Shown piece by piece: positions 42,958 through 51,519 of a stretch of 64,000 nt of DNA. The notes beneath the pieces were generated by a model, which saw nothing but the letters and a program-made list of their open reading frames with translations, searched no databases and was not told the DNA's origin. Made by a program: the position numbers and the translations under genes. This DNA is from Hirschia sp964352025 (GTDB lineage Bacteria > Pseudomonadota > Alphaproteobacteria > Caulobacterales > Hyphomonadaceae): contig CAYGPZ010000002.1 in assembly GCA_964352025.1 (NCBI GenBank), positions 291,983 through 355,982 of the forward strand, read 5' to 3'. Every line of letters starts with the position of its first letter. Positions within the stretch are counted from its first letter, which is position 1.

Positions 42958-45660
42958 TTAGAATTCGTGGCTAATAGATGCAGAGATTGAACGACCTAGT
43001 TCATAAACATCAACATCTACACGGTTACCACCAGCTTCTTGGTAAGCCTCATATGACTCGCCAAGAAGGTTTTGGATTTTTAGACCAAAGTCGTAACTGC
43101 CGCCCACGAATTCAAATTCACGCTTATATACAACATCCAACAACATAGGAGGTTGTTCAATAATTGCCGGAGAATCATCAGTGAATGATTCAACAGAACG
43201 AATACGTTCGCTTTGGAAGTTCAATAGAATGTTCAGGCTCGAATTGGCATCAAAATCAGTATAACCAATCTGGAAGTTAGCCATGTGCTCGGATTGTCCT
43301 TGCAATTTACGACCAGCTTCAAAGTCAGGTGTACGTAGAGTAATTGCACCTAAATCTAGAAGAGTTTCATTTGAAATAAATGATGTCTCAGTTAGGCCTG
43401 AAGCAAGGTTGGCAGTCGCAGATGAATTCAACAATTGTACTGGGCTTTCAGCAGAAATTTTTGAATCTGTGAAAGTGTAGTTTGTTGTAACTTGGAAGTC
43501 TTTAGATGCGAACCAAGACCAGTTCACCCATTCATTTACTGGGATGGATTTCTGGAATTCACCTTCAAAACCTTTTACATCGGCAGAGTCGATGTTCACA
43601 AAAGTCACAAGACGACTTTCTCCAGAACCGACATTGAATGCCTCAATCGGGTTTTCGAGTTCTTTTTGGAAAACACCTAGAGTTAGGAATTCGTCTTTTC
43701 CAAAATACCACTCTAATCGGGCGTCTAGGTTAGTAATATCAGTCGTTTCCAAGAATGGGTTACCGATAAACTGCTCGTTAGTAGCGGTATTTGTGAAACG
43801 GCTAGGACCCACTTCACGGAATTGCGGTCTTGTAACAGTTTCTGAATAACCAACACGCAATTGAAGATCGTCAGCGAAGTTCCAAGTTACAGTACTTGCA
43901 GGGAAGAACTCTGATTGCTCTAGAGGAGGGGTTACGAGCCCAGCTGTGTTTCTTGCTGTTCTTGTTTCTACGACTTGAATGAAGTCTTCATAACGACCAC
44001 CGACTGAAAATCTAAGGAAGTCAGTGACTTGTGTATCAAGCTGTAGATATCCAGCGTCAGTTTCCTGAGTTGCAACATAGAATGACGGTGACTGACCTGA
44101 ACGTGTGTTCTGGAAGCCGCCTGATGTAGCAAACTCACATTGGTAAGCTATGTCTATGCGTAGGTCACGACAATTGCGGCTAAAGTTTGGAATGACCAAG
44201 AAATCACTTTGTGACTCTCTGTCTTTCTCTGTGTAAGCGTAACCAGCTTTGATGTTGAACTCATTGCCGCCAAAAATTGTAAGTGGAAGAGTTGCATCTA
44301 CACCCCAGTCACTGTTCTCATCTTCAATCTCGGAAAATTCAACGCTGTTGTCCAAGAATAGAGAATAATCTCCAGTATCTTCATCAGCTTGATATTGAGT
44401 CGAGAATTGCATTGGAGCATCGCGGCCAGCTTGCGAGTATGACGCACGCCAATCAATTTCCAATCCAAGCAAGCTGTCAAAAGTGTGTTCACCTTGAGCT
44501 TGAGTTGTCCAAAGCTGACGTTCTATCCATTCAATTGAGTCGCGACGGATACCAGAGTTATCATTGGTTCTACCCGTTTGGCTTTCTGCTTCTTTATCAG
44601 TTGAGCGAGTACCAAATGCTAGGAAGTTAAGTGAGTGTGCGTCAAACAGGTCAATACCGATTGAAGCAAGGCTGTTTAGACCAATTGTGTTCGCTGTTGA
44701 GCGGCGAGAGAAGTTAGAAAGCGAACGAACTGGCGTTGGCTCTTGTCCAACTTCAAGAAGAGATTGTCCAATTCCTTGAACACCTTCTTTAGTTTGCCAT
44801 TCGTTAGAATAGGCGAGGGTTCCCAAGAAACCTACGGAAATATCTCTGTTTAATTCATAACGTCGACCGATTGTTGCATCAACTCCAAAATCAGGTCCAA
44901 CATAACCTTCCTGAAGTACAAGTAAGCTTGGATCTTGAGTTAAAGCTTGTGAAAAAGCGTTGCGATCGCTTGAAGCATATGTGCCGTCATTGAATACAGC
45001 TTCTAGACCTGTTGGTAGGTCTCTAGTGCCGTCATCAAACCCTAGATAATCGTTATCACCGCCGTCATATAGGAAACCGTCTTGGAATGATGTTTGATCG
45101 TCACCACCGCCAGAAATACCTACCTTGAAAAAGTTTTCTGTAGGTACGCGCTTTGTACGGATATCGATTGAACCACCACCGAACTCGGCAGAGAAGTTAG
45201 GAGAAAATGTCTTTTGAACCAATGTTGATTCTAGAACAGAGGTTGGGAAAAGGTCGAGTGGTGTCACTTTTCTAAGAGGTTCAGGACTTGGAAGAATTGA
45301 ACCGTTTAGTGTTGAAGATGCGTAGCGCTCGTTCAGACCACGGATAATGACGAATTTACCATCGGCTATAGAAACACCTGTAGCACGACGTAGCGCAGAT
45401 GCGACATCGCTATCTCCACGAAGAGCAAAATCTTCTGCGTCTAGTAGACTGGCAACTTCAGCTGTTTCACGTTTTTCGTCCGGAATGAATTCACCGCGGA
45501 TAACGATTGTATCCTGACGAGCGATATCTTCTTCCTGTGCTCCCGTGTCAGCGGATGCTTCAGGTGTTTGAGTTTCTTCTTGAGCGTAGGCGGTGCTTAC
45601 TTGGGTTAGCGCGCTTGACGCCAAGAGAGCCATAACACCGATAGAGAGGCGATTGAGCAT
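42958..45660 (-). CDS. TonB-dependent receptor paired with a beta-helix lipoprotein
   Basis: 900 residues. The signal peptide ends near AYAQE (about 27). The plug domain (about 50-180) includes RGLNERYASSTLNGSILPSPEPLRKVTPLDLFPTS and FSAEFGGGSIDIRTK, a subgroup of TonB receptors that I link with protein partners rather than siderophores. The beta-barrel ends in the outer-membrane C-terminal motif ...SASISHEF. It lies 85 bases after the beta-helix lipoprotein gene on the same strand and probably shares its transcript. Substrate unknown. Confidence 0.88.
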   Translation of the reverse strand: MLNRLSIGVMALLASSALTQVSTAYAQEETQTPEASADTGAQEEDIARQDTIVIRGEFIPDEKRETAEVASLLDAEDFALRGDSDVASALRRATGVSIADGKFVIIRGLNERYASSTLNGSILPSPEPLRKVTPLDLFPTSVLESTLVQKTFSPNFSAEFGGGSIDIRTKRVPTENFFKVGISGGGDDQTSFQDGFLYDGGDNDYLGFDDGTRDLPTGLEAVFNDGTYASSDRNAFSQALTQDPSLLVLQEGYVGPDFGVDATIGRRYELNRDISVGFLGTLAYSNEWQTKEGVQGIGQSLLEVGQEPTPVRSLSNFSRRSTANTIGLNSLASIGIDLFDAHSLNFLAFGTRSTDKEAESQTGRTNDNSGIRRDSIEWIERQLWTTQAQGEHTFDSLLGLEIDWRASYSQAGRDAPMQFSTQYQADEDTGDYSLFLDNSVEFSEIEDENSDWGVDATLPLTIFGGNEFNIKAGYAYTEKDRESQSDFLVIPNFSRNCRDLRIDIAYQCEFATSGGFQNTRSGQSPSFYVATQETDAGYLQLDTQVTDFLRFSVGGRYEDFIQVVETRTARNTAGLVTPPLEQSEFFPASTVTWNFADDLQLRVGYSETVTRPQFREVGPSRFTNTATNEQFIGNPFLETTDITNLDARLEWYFGKDEFLTLGVFQKELENPIEAFNVGSGESRLVTFVNIDSADVKGFEGEFQKSIPVNEWVNWSWFASKDFQVTTNYTFTDSKISAESPVQLLNSSATANLASGLTETSFISNETLLDLGAITLRTPDFEAGRKLQGQSEHMANFQIGYTDFDANSSLNILLNFQSERIRSVESFTDDSPAIIEQPPMLLDVVYKREFEFVGGSYDFGLKIQNLLGESYEAYQEAGGNRVDVDVYELGRSISASISHEF

Positions 45661-45697
45661 GGGAAATCCCCGGAATTAATGAATAGTTGAAGGCAGA

Positions 45698-45729
45698 ATA
45701 GGGCCGCTGATTTAAGTCAGCAGCCCTAT
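45698..45729 (-). promoter_or_regulatory. Intercistronic hairpin between beta-helix lipoprotein and TonB receptor genes
   Basis: ATAGGGCCGCTGA (45698-45710) and TCAGCAGCCCTAT (45717-45729) form a 13-bp stem (one G-T pair when read leftward) with a 6-base loop. There is no T run in the leftward direction, so it looks like an mRNA stabiliser or attenuator giving more lipoprotein than receptor. Confidence 0.5.
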
Positions 45730-45745
45730 CTATTAAAAGTGGATA

Positions 45746-48700
45746 TTAGTTAGCAGATGTAACTTCACCCGCTGAGTTTACTGTCCAGCCTAGGTACCAA
45801 GTATCTGAAGCGTTCTCGACAGCACCAATGTATGTTGTTGTGTCGAAGAAGCTGTCGATAGTTGAAGCATCGAACTTAGCAACGTTTGCTTCGTTAGTTC
45901 CAGGAACAAAACCTTTTCCGGTTTTGCCGTAGAATGTGAAGCCAGCTTCTAGAGAAGCTGTTGTTGCAAAGTCAGTTGCTTCTGCTTGAACATCAGCGTC
46001 TGTGTATGTTGTTGATAGACATGATCCATCTGGTGCTACTGCAGGTGCAGCACGGAATGGACGACTATCAATTGTATCCAGCATTAGAGAAGCAAGTCTC
46101 AAGTTACCTTCTGCAGAGTTGGCAGTTGTTTCTGTCAACGCTTGGAAAGAACCGTGTGGAACACCTGCGTTACAAGCATCATCAATACGAACACCGAATG
46201 CGGTATCCACCATAATGCTGTTTACGAAGTCACCAGCAGAACCTTCGCGGAAACGAAGACCATTCGTGTCATCACCTAGAATAGTAATGTTTGAGAAAGC
46301 AGGTGCTGAACGTGGTGTTGTATCAGGTGCAGATGTCGAGCGGTTGTCACCTTCAAATGCGTAGTCTGAGCTGTCAGTGTGCTCGATAATTGCGTATTGA
46401 ACGTTACCAGTCCAACCATCAGTCCAGTCGATTGAGTCATCACCAGCACCAGTAATAACAGCGTGCTTAACGTTTGCTGTACCACCGAAGAACTCTAGAC
46501 CATCATCACCATTGTTGTGAACTTGGATGAAGTCGTAGTTACCACCGTTACCAACACCTTGGAATTGGATACCGTTAGATTGATCTTCTTCGTTAAAGAA
46601 TATTCCGGCGAATTCAACACGTAGGTAGTTGATGTCACCTGAGTCGTCATCAGAGATTGCACCACCGAACTGACCTGATGAAGCTTCACCATCGTCTTGA
46701 CAGTCTGAAGAACCACCAATTGCACCAGTTACAACATCACACTTGTTGATAGGCGCTTTACCGTTGATTGAAAGCCCCAACCATTGAGCTGTATCAGTTG
46801 CAAAGTCAGCTGTTCCGCGGATAGCGTCACCAGAAGTCATAACAACAGGAGCAGCTGCTGTACCGTTGACGTCGATTTGGGAACCACGAGAAATAACAAG
46901 ACCATCTGTTGAACGATCACCAAACACAGTTACGCCAGCTTCGATCGTTAATGTCGCTTGTACAGAGTTTGATGTGTTAGTTGCTTCCGAACCACCATCT
47001 GTACCAACGAATACTTGACCGTCTAGACGGTAAAGAACGTTGTTTTGCGCTGTCAAAGTAACGTCTGAAGTGACGATACCTGAAAGGTTACAGATGAGGT
47101 TTCCGTCTGTGATACCGTTAGATGTTGTACCAGTCGGACATGTAGCCGCTGCAGGAGTAGTTTCTGCGAATACGCCAGTTGTCCAGCCTGCTGCCCAGTT
47201 ATCTGCTTCTGTTTCAGAAGGAGAGAAAGCACCGGCGTAAGCATCAGCATTTGCACTGTCGTTAATTGCGTACTGGTCTAGAGCACCAAGAACAAACACT
47301 TGGCTTTCTTGAGTTACGCCAGTTGGGATAGTCTCAGCTGGGTCAGCAGGAGCATACTGGTTACCATCGTTGTAGTTGTACAATGGGAAACCGTTTGCGT
47401 TGCGAACTGGAATTTGACCAGCTGTTAGACCAGGGACGAATTCGAAAGTTGCTGAAGCAATTTCAGAAACGCCGAAGAAAGATCCTTCTGTTCCGATTGC
47501 TGTTACGATAGTTGCGTCTGCAACAGTTGTAACATCGTCTGCTGTATCGTCTGTACCTTGGTCATCTACAACGTCGCCTGTTTCGTCAGCGTTGTTGAAC
47601 AAGACACCTTCGATTTCTGTTGTAGCGCTATCTACGCTGCTTGGTGTTGCAAGCAGGTTGAATGTAGAGTCGTCACCAAATTTAATACCGTCGTCAAATC
47701 CAGTTACAACACCGTTTAGAAGGTTTGCAGCTGTACCTTCACGAAGACGGATACCATCTGCACCAGTCCCGTTACCAATAAATGTAAAGTTGGCAATTGT
47801 TGGGAATGAACGCGGCTGTGTGTCAGGTGCTGAAGTTGAACGGTTGTCAGCTTCGATTGCATAGTCACCTGTGTCATCTGCTTGAACAACAAGAAGGTTC
47901 TTGATGCCACCTGTCCAACCGTCAGTCCAGTCAACAGCATCATCAGATGCACCTGTGATAACAACGTGGTTTGCTTGAACAGTACCACCGAAGAATTCTA
48001 CACCGTCGTCACCATTGTTGTGGACTTGGATGTAGTCAACAGTTGTACCAGAACCAACACCTTGGAATGCGATACCGTTTGACTGGTCTTCTTCGTTGTA
48101 GAACACACCAGCGTGCTCAACACGAACACCGCGAAGAGTACCTGAGTTGTCGTCTGCGATGCCTCCACCGTAGACGCCAGAAGAAGCTTCACCGTCGTCT
48201 TGACAGTCAGCTGTTCCGCCAGTCGCGCCTGTGACGACATCACATTTGTTGATTGGTGCGTATCCGTTGATAACTAGACCAAGCCACTCAGCGCGAGCAG
48301 TCGTTGCGTCATCAGATGAATTTCCGTTTGCACGGTCATAAGCACCAAAAGACGTAAATACGATTGCTTCTGAAGATGTTGGCGCTCTGTCAGCGCCGCT
48401 TGTTGCATCCGCGATGATCTGAGAACCGCGTGTTACGATAAGACCAGAAGAAGAACCTTCACCGTATATGACTGTGCCTGGTTCAATTGTAAGTACTGAG
48501 TTGTCTGCACCATCGTTACCTACGAAAACAGAACCGTCTAGGTAATAACCAACGCCTGAAACCAATGTAAGGTCAGAAGTGATAGGGCCAGTGATTTGAG
48601 CAACTTCAAGCTCTGTACCAGCTGCTGTAGTGAAGTTTGTTACTGTAATAGCAGGGTGGCTAGCATCAAAACCTGCAGGAACCAAGCTTGTCGCTGTTGG

Positions 48701-48853
48701 TGTCGCTGGAGTTGGCGTAGTTGGAGTTGGTGTTGTCGGAGTAGGAGCGACTGTTGCTCCAGGTGAAGCAATATCAGTGTCCGAACATGCGAACAGTGCA
48801 ACACTTGCAGCACCGATCATAAGCATGTGGCGCAAATTTTTAGCCGTTTTCAT
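45746..48853 (-). CDS. Internally duplicated right-handed beta-helix lipoprotein
   Basis: 1035 residues, acidic and rich in Thr, Asp and Gly. The signal ends in lipobox LFAC (Cys23), followed by a Thr-Pro linker (about 36-54). Two homologous halves follow (about 60-560 and 570-1035), each with a strongly conserved core holding INKCDVVTGA, DCQDDGEASSG, EEDQSNGI, QVHNNGDDG, DWTDGWTG and DNRSTSAPDT, and each ending in a W-x2-GWT motif. The repeated NGDDG, ASDDA and TDGW turns fit a parallel beta-helix binding Ca2+. GAGGGG precedes the ATG. It is probably a surface lipoprotein acting with the downstream TonB receptor; no catalytic motif was recognised. Confidence 0.8.
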   Translation of the reverse strand: MKTAKNLRHMLMIGAASVALFACSDTDIASPGATVAPTPTTPTPTTPTPATPTATSLVPAGFDASHPAITVTNFTTAAGTELEVAQITGPITSDLTLVSGVGYYLDGSVFVGNDGADNSVLTIEPGTVIYGEGSSSGLIVTRGSQIIADATSGADRAPTSSEAIVFTSFGAYDRANGNSSDDATTARAEWLGLVINGYAPINKCDVVTGATGGTADCQDDGEASSGVYGGGIADDNSGTLRGVRVEHAGVFYNEEDQSNGIAFQGVGSGTTVDYIQVHNNGDDGVEFFGGTVQANHVVITGASDDAVDWTDGWTGGIKNLLVVQADDTGDYAIEADNRSTSAPDTQPRSFPTIANFTFIGNGTGADGIRLREGTAANLLNGVVTGFDDGIKFGDDSTFNLLATPSSVDSATTEIEGVLFNNADETGDVVDDQGTDDTADDVTTVADATIVTAIGTEGSFFGVSEIASATFEFVPGLTAGQIPVRNANGFPLYNYNDGNQYAPADPAETIPTGVTQESQVFVLGALDQYAINDSANADAYAGAFSPSETEADNWAAGWTTGVFAETTPAAATCPTGTTSNGITDGNLICNLSGIVTSDVTLTAQNNVLYRLDGQVFVGTDGGSEATNTSNSVQATLTIEAGVTVFGDRSTDGLVISRGSQIDVNGTAAAPVVMTSGDAIRGTADFATDTAQWLGLSINGKAPINKCDVVTGAIGGSSDCQDDGEASSGQFGGAISDDDSGDINYLRVEFAGIFFNEEDQSNGIQFQGVGNGGNYDFIQVHNNGDDGLEFFGGTANVKHAVITGAGDDSIDWTDGWTGNVQYAIIEHTDSSDYAFEGDNRSTSAPDTTPRSAPAFSNITILGDDTNGLRFREGSAGDFVNSIMVDTAFGVRIDDACNAGVPHGSFQALTETTANSAEGNLRLASLMLDTIDSRPFRAAPAVAPDGSCLSTTYTDADVQAEATDFATTASLEAGFTFYGKTGKGFVPGTNEANVAKFDASTIDSFFDTTTYIGAVENASDTWYLGWTVNSAGEVTSAN
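46274..46753 (-). repeat. Second copy of the duplicated beta-helix core
   Basis: Encodes residues about 701-860 of the lipoprotein, matching residues about 200-360 at most positions (INKCDVVTGA, EEDQSNGI, VHNNGDDG, DWTDGWTG, DNRSTSAPDT shared). The DNA is also similar but diverged, so the duplication is old. Confidence 0.85.
47774..48256 (-). repeat. First copy of the duplicated beta-helix core
   Basis: Encodes residues about 200-360 of the same lipoprotein. The partner copy is at 46274-46753, about 1.5 kb away in the gene; the two repeat units are about 500 residues apart. Confidence 0.85.
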
Positions 48854-49113
48854 TTTGGTAGGCCCCTCAAAATACGTTTAACGTGAAGCAGAATTTAACG
48901 ACCTTATGTGCGAAATTAGTTCTACAGAGCACATCAATATTGGTCTGGGGCACCTAATCACACAGTTCTATGACGGCTGTGTTTCAGTTTTGTGTACGTT
49001 TTGTGACGGGCGCAGGTTATGTAATGCTAAGGTTGTGTTGTGAATTTTGTAGGGTGCACTACTAAAAGGGGTGGTGTTGTGATTGTTAGTAACTGCGCCC
49101 CAAATAAATCCTT

Positions 49114-49773
49114 TTAGGCATCGAGATTTATTGCGATACTTATGCGTTCTTTATTCCCATTATATGGGCGGACGCCGTGTTTTAGCCAAGATGGGAACAT
49201 TAGAACATCGCCTCGTTTGGGGCGGAGTTCTGGCTGTACGGATTGCGGTTTGTTGTCCATTCCGATAATTTTAAAGCCCGGATGGTGCATAGACGTCGCT
49301 GGGAAACGAGGGTCTTCAAAGTAAAACTCTCCACCCACACCTTCTATGTTGTCTCCTGTTTCATCATTCCCACCCATATCGACATACATAACTGCCGACC
49401 AGATGTTTCCAGGGTGGACATGGAGGTGATTAAAACCTCCTTTAGATGTTACATTAGCCCACATCTGAATTTTCCAGTTGATTTTATCAGCTGTTGTATC
49501 TGGAAAGAATGACGTTTTGTGTGTGAGCGCAATGATTCGTTCCGAAAGTTCCTTTGCAGCTAAGCCACCCCATTCCATCATATTTGTATCAGAATGCCAG
49601 CCACCAACATTGGATCTTGCCAAGCCGGTCTTATATTCTTCTTTGTTTTGAAGGATGACATTTTTTAAATCATTTAAGAAGGCGGCGGAATTGTCAAAAT
49701 GGGCTGAAACTATGGGCGTTTCAAACAACATTCCTCTTTGAGCTTTTAACTTAATATTTGAATAGGGAGTCAT
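49114..49773 (-). CDS. Putative 2-oxoglutarate/Fe(II) oxygenase (TIGR02466 type)
   Basis: 219 residues. Iron-ligand motif FNHLHVHPGNIWSAVMYVD (about 125-143), distal His in FPSWLKHGVRPYNGNKERISIAINLDA at the C-terminus, where the Arg should bind 2-oxoglutarate. Cytoplasmic, no signal. The substrate is unknown; family members are often near surface-protein or phage genes. It lies 260 bases upstream of the beta-helix lipoprotein on the same strand. Confidence 0.83.
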   Translation of the reverse strand: MTPYSNIKLKAQRGMLFETPIVSAHFDNSAAFLNDLKNVILQNKEEYKTGLARSNVGGWHSDTNMMEWGGLAAKELSERIIALTHKTSFFPDTTADKINWKIQMWANVTSKGGFNHLHVHPGNIWSAVMYVDMGGNDETGDNIEGVGGEFYFEDPRFPATSMHHPGFKIIGMDNKPQSVQPELRPKRGDVLMFPSWLKHGVRPYNGNKERISIAINLDA

Positions 49774-49807
49774 TTAACTGATGTCTGTAATTTGTGGGGA
49801 TGGATTT

Positions 49808-50287
49808 TTAGTTACAACTGGACTTGGCGTGCCACTGTTCATTCTCGTCGCTCCAGCAAGTGATTTTCATTCCTGCTGCTGTCAGTTCGGGTGTTTTAGT
49901 TGAGATATCTTCCATCAAATTGAAAATAACTTGCTTATATCCAGCGCCGCTTTGTGGAATATCTTTAATATGGATCTGGTGCAGTTTGCATGAATTGATG
50001 GTGCTTACATTTTGCAAATAAATGGCGGCGGTGTTTTCATGAATGGGAGTGGCATAATTTTGTAAGGCTTGGTTTACGTCCATTCCAGTGGTGTCGATGA
50101 TCTCAAAACCATCTAAATGATCCATATCGATAAGAGTTTTACATCCGGGTGGTTTTTCCGCTCGCGGTCCAGGAATGCTTTCGGTTTTAGAAATTTCAGT
50201 TTCTTCCTGATTTGCGGCATTTTCTTTGCACGAAGATATTGAGAGTGCACAAAACAAAGAAGCCAAGATTAAGTATGAGGTGTTCAT
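49808..50287 (-). CDS. Predicted lipoprotein, function unknown
   Basis: 159 residues. N-terminal signal with lipobox SISSC (Cys20). Mature part has four further cysteines (GCKTL, NSCKL, ITCWS and the C-terminal SCN), so one or two disulfides are likely in the periplasm. No domain recognised. It lies 34 bases upstream of the oxygenase gene and may be co-transcribed with it. Confidence 0.68.
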   Translation of the reverse strand: MNTSYLILASLFCALSISSCKENAANQEETEISKTESIPGPRAEKPPGCKTLIDMDHLDGFEIIDTTGMDVNQALQNYATPIHENTAAIYLQNVSTINSCKLHQIHIKDIPQSGAGYKQVIFNLMEDISTKTPELTAAGMKITCWSDENEQWHAKSSCN

Positions 50288-50580
50288 GTTTTTCCTAAAT
50301 ATCGAATTTGGCTAATCCAGTTGATTGTCTAGATTGCGAAATGTAAAACTCCAATCGTTATATTCGTGAAGTCGGTAATATTTAAAGAACGGTCACAAAA
50401 ACTTCATATTGAATTATCTTGATATTATCATTCAAAAGCTGGACAGAGTGGCGATCGAAAGTGAAAACTATTTATAATAATAGTATCCGCGGTCTAAAAT
50501 AAGTGCTGTGGTATGTTGTCGAGTGACAGGGCACAAAGCCCTTGTGTTATGGGTCGTGAATTTCTGCAGGGTGAGTATTT

Positions 50581-51519
50581 TTGATTTCAGAGGACACGAT
50601 ATATATTGCTCAACGCGTAATTAGAGTGAGCATTGTGCTAGTATCGATTGCGGTACTGGCGATTTATTCTGTGAAAGCACTTTATTTGGTTCTGGCAGGT
50701 CCGGGATATACTCAACCACAAAGTATAGAAATTTCCGCTTCGCAAAATAATTCCAAGGCACTAGCCTTAGATGTTGGAATGTTGGCACGCATGTCTCCCT
50801 TTAGCGGGAAGACTGTCATAACCGAAATTAAGCAACCTAAGTTAAACCAGCCGGATGCACCGGAAACTGAACTTAATATGGTGCTAAATGGTGTGCGCGC
50901 AGACGGTCGCGGTGCAGGTGTCGCATTCATTTCAACAGGAAAAAATGAACAAAAACGTTATGTTGTCGGCGATGAGATAGTTGGACTGCAAGGTGTATCT
51001 ATAGAGAGTATTTATGCCGATGGTGTTTTGATTTCCAGAAACGGTCGCGTGGAGCGCCTATCAAATCGTCACGACAAAGATATTGGTATTCAGTCTGTGC
51101 AACCAAGAAAAAGCCGGATTTCTAATTCCATACCGACTGTAGAAGAAGCACGGGTAGCTAGAGAAAGTAGCGATACTGTATCTTCTGATAACACTCTAAA
51201 AGAAGAGGTTCAAACGCCATTATTAGCATCTTCTAATATGAGTAAAAGAGATATTGAAGATTTGTTGAGCTGGGCGAGATGGGATGAAAACACAATTGGA
51301 AATGTTCCAGGCGTGACAGTGTTTCCACTCGATGGTGCAAGATTTGCGCGTTCAGGTCTAAAGGCTAGAGATATCGTTCAAAAGATTGCTGGGATATCGG
51401 TGAACAATATAGGTGATTTCGAAGCTTTGAGATCATCTCTTGAAACTGCTACTAAGGTCAAAATTGAATTGATCAGGGGCAACAGAAACGTAGAACTTAC
51501 GGTAAATGTAGGTCAGTGA
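50581..51519 (+). CDS. gspC: Type II secretion protein GspC
   Basis: 312 residues. One membrane helix (about 15-38), a periplasmic HR domain (about 85-160, ELNMVLNGVRADGRG...YVVGDEI) and a C-terminal PDZ domain (about 235-312, GVTVFPLDGARFARSGLKARDIVQKIAG). GspC bridges the inner-membrane platform and the secretin. The start is TTG 50581, about 7 bases after AGGGTGAG. It opens the operon after a 293-base gap that should hold the promoter. Confidence 0.88.
   Translation: MISEDTIYIAQRVIRVSIVLVSIAVLAIYSVKALYLVLAGPGYTQPQSIEISASQNNSKALALDVGMLARMSPFSGKTVITEIKQPKLNQPDAPETELNMVLNGVRADGRGAGVAFISTGKNEQKRYVVGDEIVGLQGVSIESIYADGVLISRNGRVERLSNRHDKDIGIQSVQPRKSRISNSIPTVEEARVARESSDTVSSDNTLKEEVQTPLLASSNMSKRDIEDLLSWARWDENTIGNVPGVTVFPLDGARFARSGLKARDIVQKIAGISVNNIGDFEALRSSLETATKVKIELIRGNRNVELTVNVGQ

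Noticed and set aside
45746..48853. Direct repeats as a CRISPR-like or satellite array
   Set aside because: The repeats are two diverged coding copies, not short regularly spaced units.
46002..48881. Many long open frames on both strands opposite the beta-helix lipoprotein gene
   Set aside because: They are by-products of a repetitive, Thr/Asp/Gly-rich gene; none has a ribosome site or family resemblance.
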